A DNA stretch of 5,414 bases, from NCBI GenBank assembly GCA_009839535.1, contig VXPN01000059.1, forward strand, positions 1 to 5,414, in the 5' to 3' direction. Below the pieces are notes generated by a model. It was not told the origin of the DNA, ran no database searches, and was given only the letters and a program-made list of their open reading frames with translations. A program made the translations under genes and the position numbers. Source of the stretch: Boseongicola sp. SB0662_bin_57. Its GTDB lineage: Bacteria > Pseudomonadota > Alphaproteobacteria > Rhodobacterales > Rhodobacteraceae. Shown here piece after piece: positions 5,410 to 5,414 of this stretch (the stretch's first letter is position 1; each line of letters begins with the position of its first letter).

Positions 5410-5414
5410 GTGGC

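Overview
The window looks like chromosomal DNA from a GC-rich alphaproteobacterium, possibly Rhodobacterales-like. The evidence is the enolase sequence style, tRNA genes with encoded CCA, and stable-RNA promoters that lack a T at the last -10 position. The lineage is inferred from sequence style only, because no search could be run.

Layout, left to right. The 3' part of the glycolytic enolase gene enters from the left edge (1-644, +). Two paralogous valine tRNA genes follow, with anticodons CAC (756-830) and TAC (1026-1101). An accessory cassette lies between the second tRNA-Val and a tRNA-Asp(GTC) (2939-3015). It begins with an AT-rich, repeat-laden promoter region (about 1376-1470). Two 4-bp-overlapping genes follow, resembling the 'mobile mystery protein A' family (helix-turn-helix, 1472-1933) and the 'mobile mystery protein B' family (Fic/Doc domain, 1930-2535). 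About 360 bp with no convincing gene follows. Downstream of tRNA-Asp is a haloacetate/fluoroacetate dehalogenase-type alpha/beta hydrolase (3071-3934, +). It converges on an M20-family metallodipeptidase (4033-5409, -), and a strong hairpin lies in the 98-bp gap between them.

The likely functional units are as follows. Enolase, the tRNAs and the peptidase are housekeeping or general metabolism. The A/B pair is the accessory system: a DNA-binding protein overlaps a Fic-fold enzyme and probably controls its own promoter through ATATTGCA-type repeats, in the manner of a toxin-antitoxin operon. Three details deserve attention. The Fic motif has Asn (HPFANGNGR) where canonical AMPylating Fic enzymes have Asp/Glu. 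Protein A carries a stretch (HMALEE) resembling the inhibitory-helix motif of Fic antitoxins. All three tRNA genes share one promoter layout (TTG-N19-CTAA) at almost the same distance from the mature 5' end.
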